Below are positions 14,901-15,717 of a stretch of 15,717 nt of DNA, one piece after another. Positions within the stretch are counted from its first letter, which is position 1. Every line of letters begins with the position of its first letter. Position numbers and translations under genes: made by a program. Source of the stretch: Desulfovibrio sp. (lineage in GTDB: Bacteria > Desulfobacterota > Desulfovibrionia > Desulfovibrionales > Desulfovibrionaceae); NCBI GenBank assembly GCA_009773975.1, contig VSMX01000045.1, forward strand, positions 1 to 15,717, read 5' to 3'. The notes under the pieces are model-generated. The model was not told the DNA's origin. It saw only the letters and a program-made list of their open reading frames with translations, and searched no databases.

Positions 14901-15677
14901 GCCTTTCCATGGAGATGGAGTAATTTCAATCAGCTTTTGGTGATTTCTTTGTACAGTGCAGTCGCGTTCATCGAATGCAAACACATTTCCATACATATCT
15001 GCGATAACCTGGATTTCAATGTGTCTGACATCAGCCAAAAATTTCTCTACAAAAAGGCGGGGATTGCCAAAAGATGCCTGCGCCATTGAGGAAGCCTTGA
15101 AAAAGGCGTCTTCAAGTTCGGATTCATTATGGATGGCAAAAATACCCCGTCCTCCTCCGCCACCTTCGGCTTTAAGCATAATGGGCAATCCTATTTCAGA
15201 AATAAGTTTTCTGGCAGTAGGAATATCAACAGCCCCATCTGAACCTGGAACAACTGGAATACCAAGCTTTTGTGCAACCTGGCGGGCCTGAACCTTGTTG
15301 CCCAAAAGATTCATTGCATCGGCAGTCGCGCCAATAAAGGTTATATCGGCGGCCTTGCATTTCTGGGGAAAGCGGGTGTCCTCCGATGCAAATCCCCAGC
15401 CTGGGTGAATACCCATAACGCCACGCTTTTTTGCCTTTTCTATTATCAGATCCAGATCCAGGTAGGCCCGGGGTTCAGAACCCAAAAGCAGGAGCTCCTG
15501 GGCAGCTGAAGCCGCTGGGGCGGTTTTGTCAACATCGGTGGCCGTCATTGCGGAAATGGCATCAAAACGCTCACGGATTGAGCGGCATATTCGTCTTGCC
15601 GGAATGCCTCTGTTGGCAACAAGAATAACTTTACCCTTGAGAAAATTTTGAACATCCGCAAAAGTTTTTCTGCCCAT
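11976..15677 (-). CDS. pyc: Pyruvate carboxylase, single chain, with C-terminal zinc ribbon
   Basis: A biotin enzyme that carboxylates pyruvate to oxaloacetate with ATP and bicarbonate, replenishing the citric-acid pool. It has 1233 residues. The biotin carboxylase domain (about 15-465) has HPGWGF (91-96), KAEGGGGGRG (169-178), ERDCTVQRNHQK (237-248) and EINTRLQVEH (301-310). The carboxyltransferase domain starts with FTDTTPRD (543-550), has the Lys of LKDMAG (K724) that is carbamylated in this family, and the metal site HYHRHYTDG (752-760), where most enzymes read HTHDTSG. The biotinyl domain has IMKQ with biotin site K1161. Beyond it a tail has C1208-x4-C1213 and C1225-x2-C1228, a zinc-ribbon arrangement. 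The start ATG (15677) has GGGGGA 9 bases ahead on the minus strand. The promoter lies outside the window. Confidence 0.93.
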   Translation of the reverse strand: MGRKTFADVQNFLKGKVILVANRGIPARRICRSIRERFDAISAMTATDVDKTAPAASAAQELLLLGSEPRAYLDLDLIIEKAKKRGVMGIHPGWGFASEDTRFPQKCKAADITFIGATADAMNLLGNKVQARQVAQKLGIPVVPGSDGAVDIPTARKLISEIGLPIMLKAEGGGGGRGIFAIHNESELEDAFFKASSMAQASFGNPRLFVEKFLADVRHIEIQVIADMYGNVFAFDERDCTVQRNHQKLIEITPSPWKGITPELRDRLKNYARKLIKSVGYHSLATVEFLVTPDGNPYLIEINTRLQVEHGITESRYGIDLVEEQIAIAFGAELRYREEELRPSYCAMQVRINCENPQDNFAPNSGLISRYVSPGGPGVRLDSNITAGYEFPANYDSAGSLLIAYAHDWEKTIGIMDRALGEYVIGGIKTTIPFFHKVIKHPQFRAGEINTNFISDHPELMRYRDIAPEGERLARLVAEISAKGYNPHVMLGEYRSITTPTLGPFCPVLPHISQSVKRRPSPYPHGDRLATLDYIRDSDYIHFTDTTPRDFTQSNSGNRFRLAEDRLIGPYLDNVGYFSIENGGGAHFHVAMMANMTYPFEEAKEWNSFAPKTFKQLLVRSTNVLGYTPQPSNLMRKTGEMICEYYQVVRCFDFLNHIENMRPIAEVVLSHRDVIFEPAISLSYSKEFDVPHYLDVTRNILQMCGAVMGENAQTASRHIILGLKDMAGVCPPHFMASLVSSIKKSWPDLVMHYHRHYTDGLFVPACGAAAKAGAHILDVGLGAAVRSYGQGDVLSTMSYLENELGLKCHLNKDAIRDANFVCKQIMPYYDRYCSPYFEGLDYDVTRHGMPGGATSSSQEGAMKQGYIHLLPYMLKFLEGTRKIVHYHDVTPGSQITWNTAFLAVTGAHKRGDEDEVKYLLEVLGEVTRTPEDELSPEMRRARLSIYQDCNDAFRNLLLGKFGRLPLGFPPDWVYESAFGSEWREAIKQRTEESPLTTLKDTNLDAEFKACTDLLKRSPTDEEFVLYLNHPSDALKTIKFRADFGDPNNLPLDIWFEGMKVGQDLNFNDSSGKPHHLLLLSISRPNDAGISICRYVLDSEFLSSEVQVAQPAISINKSSIMADPTDHYQVASPSNGDLWVMYVHPGDLVKAGEELFNVSIMKQEKAVLAPVDGIVKRVLKTADFKENKQMVSVREGELIVELGPVPRLCPNTNCAQPITQDNIIFCPYCGIKLS

Positions 15678-15717
15678 TAATCTGTTCCCCCAAAAAGCTG
15701 AAAATGCTGTTATAAGA

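Noticed and set aside
1..15717. CRISPR array, tRNA genes, toxin-antitoxin or defence cluster
   Set aside because: No regularly spaced repeats, no cloverleaf other than the tRNA-like part of tmRNA, and no defence-gene motifs were found on either strand.

Overview
The window looks like a piece of a moderately AT-rich chromosome from a sulfate-reducer-type Desulfobacterota, most likely the order Desulfovibrionales. The evidence is a tmRNA whose tag reads ANNDYEYAYAA (Desulfovibrio tags have this form), a selenocysteine elongation factor, a single-chain pyruvate carboxylase of 1233 residues, and the presence of DUF1786, a PaaK-type CoA ligase and DUF456. This placement is inferred from recalled family knowledge and was not tested by a search.

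Layout. Bases 1-1600 are an accessory patch around a conserved RNA gene. The 3' end of one IS630-family transposase lies at the left edge. A faint, frame-broken trace of what may be an excisionase-like DNA-binding protein follows. Then comes an intact tmRNA gene (minus strand, 621-998) with its own terminator and a good sigma70-type promoter, and next to that promoter lies a second IS630 copy, 5'-truncated and frameshifted. From 1872 the window becomes ordinary and gene-dense. On the plus strand there is a small YqiA-like alpha/beta hydrolase followed closely by selB. A possible 46-residue small protein, an exported thermonuclease-like protein lacking most of its catalytic residues, and a conserved-looking acidic protein of 141 residues follow. 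After a perfect 27-base palindrome come rfbB and rfbA (first steps of dTDP-sugar synthesis), a DUF1786 protein with an ASKHA-like nucleotide-binding motif, a phenylacetate-CoA-ligase-type enzyme, a DUF456 membrane protein and trmJ. The last three are tightly spaced and probably co-transcribed. A strong hairpin separates trmJ from the convergent pyc on the minus strand.

How the genes relate. Most are housekeeping or metabolic genes: trans-translation rescue, selenocysteine decoding, nucleotide-sugar synthesis, aryl-CoA formation, tRNA methylation and anaplerotic oxaloacetate formation. They do not form one pathway. I found no CRISPR array, defence system, toxin-antitoxin pair or biosynthetic cluster, and no convincing new multi-gene system. 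The points most worth a second look are the zinc-ribbon tail on pyruvate carboxylase, the thermonuclease-fold protein without its active site, the DUF1786 gene next to the CoA ligase, the small ORF with an embedded GC-rich hairpin, and the mobile-element debris around tmRNA.
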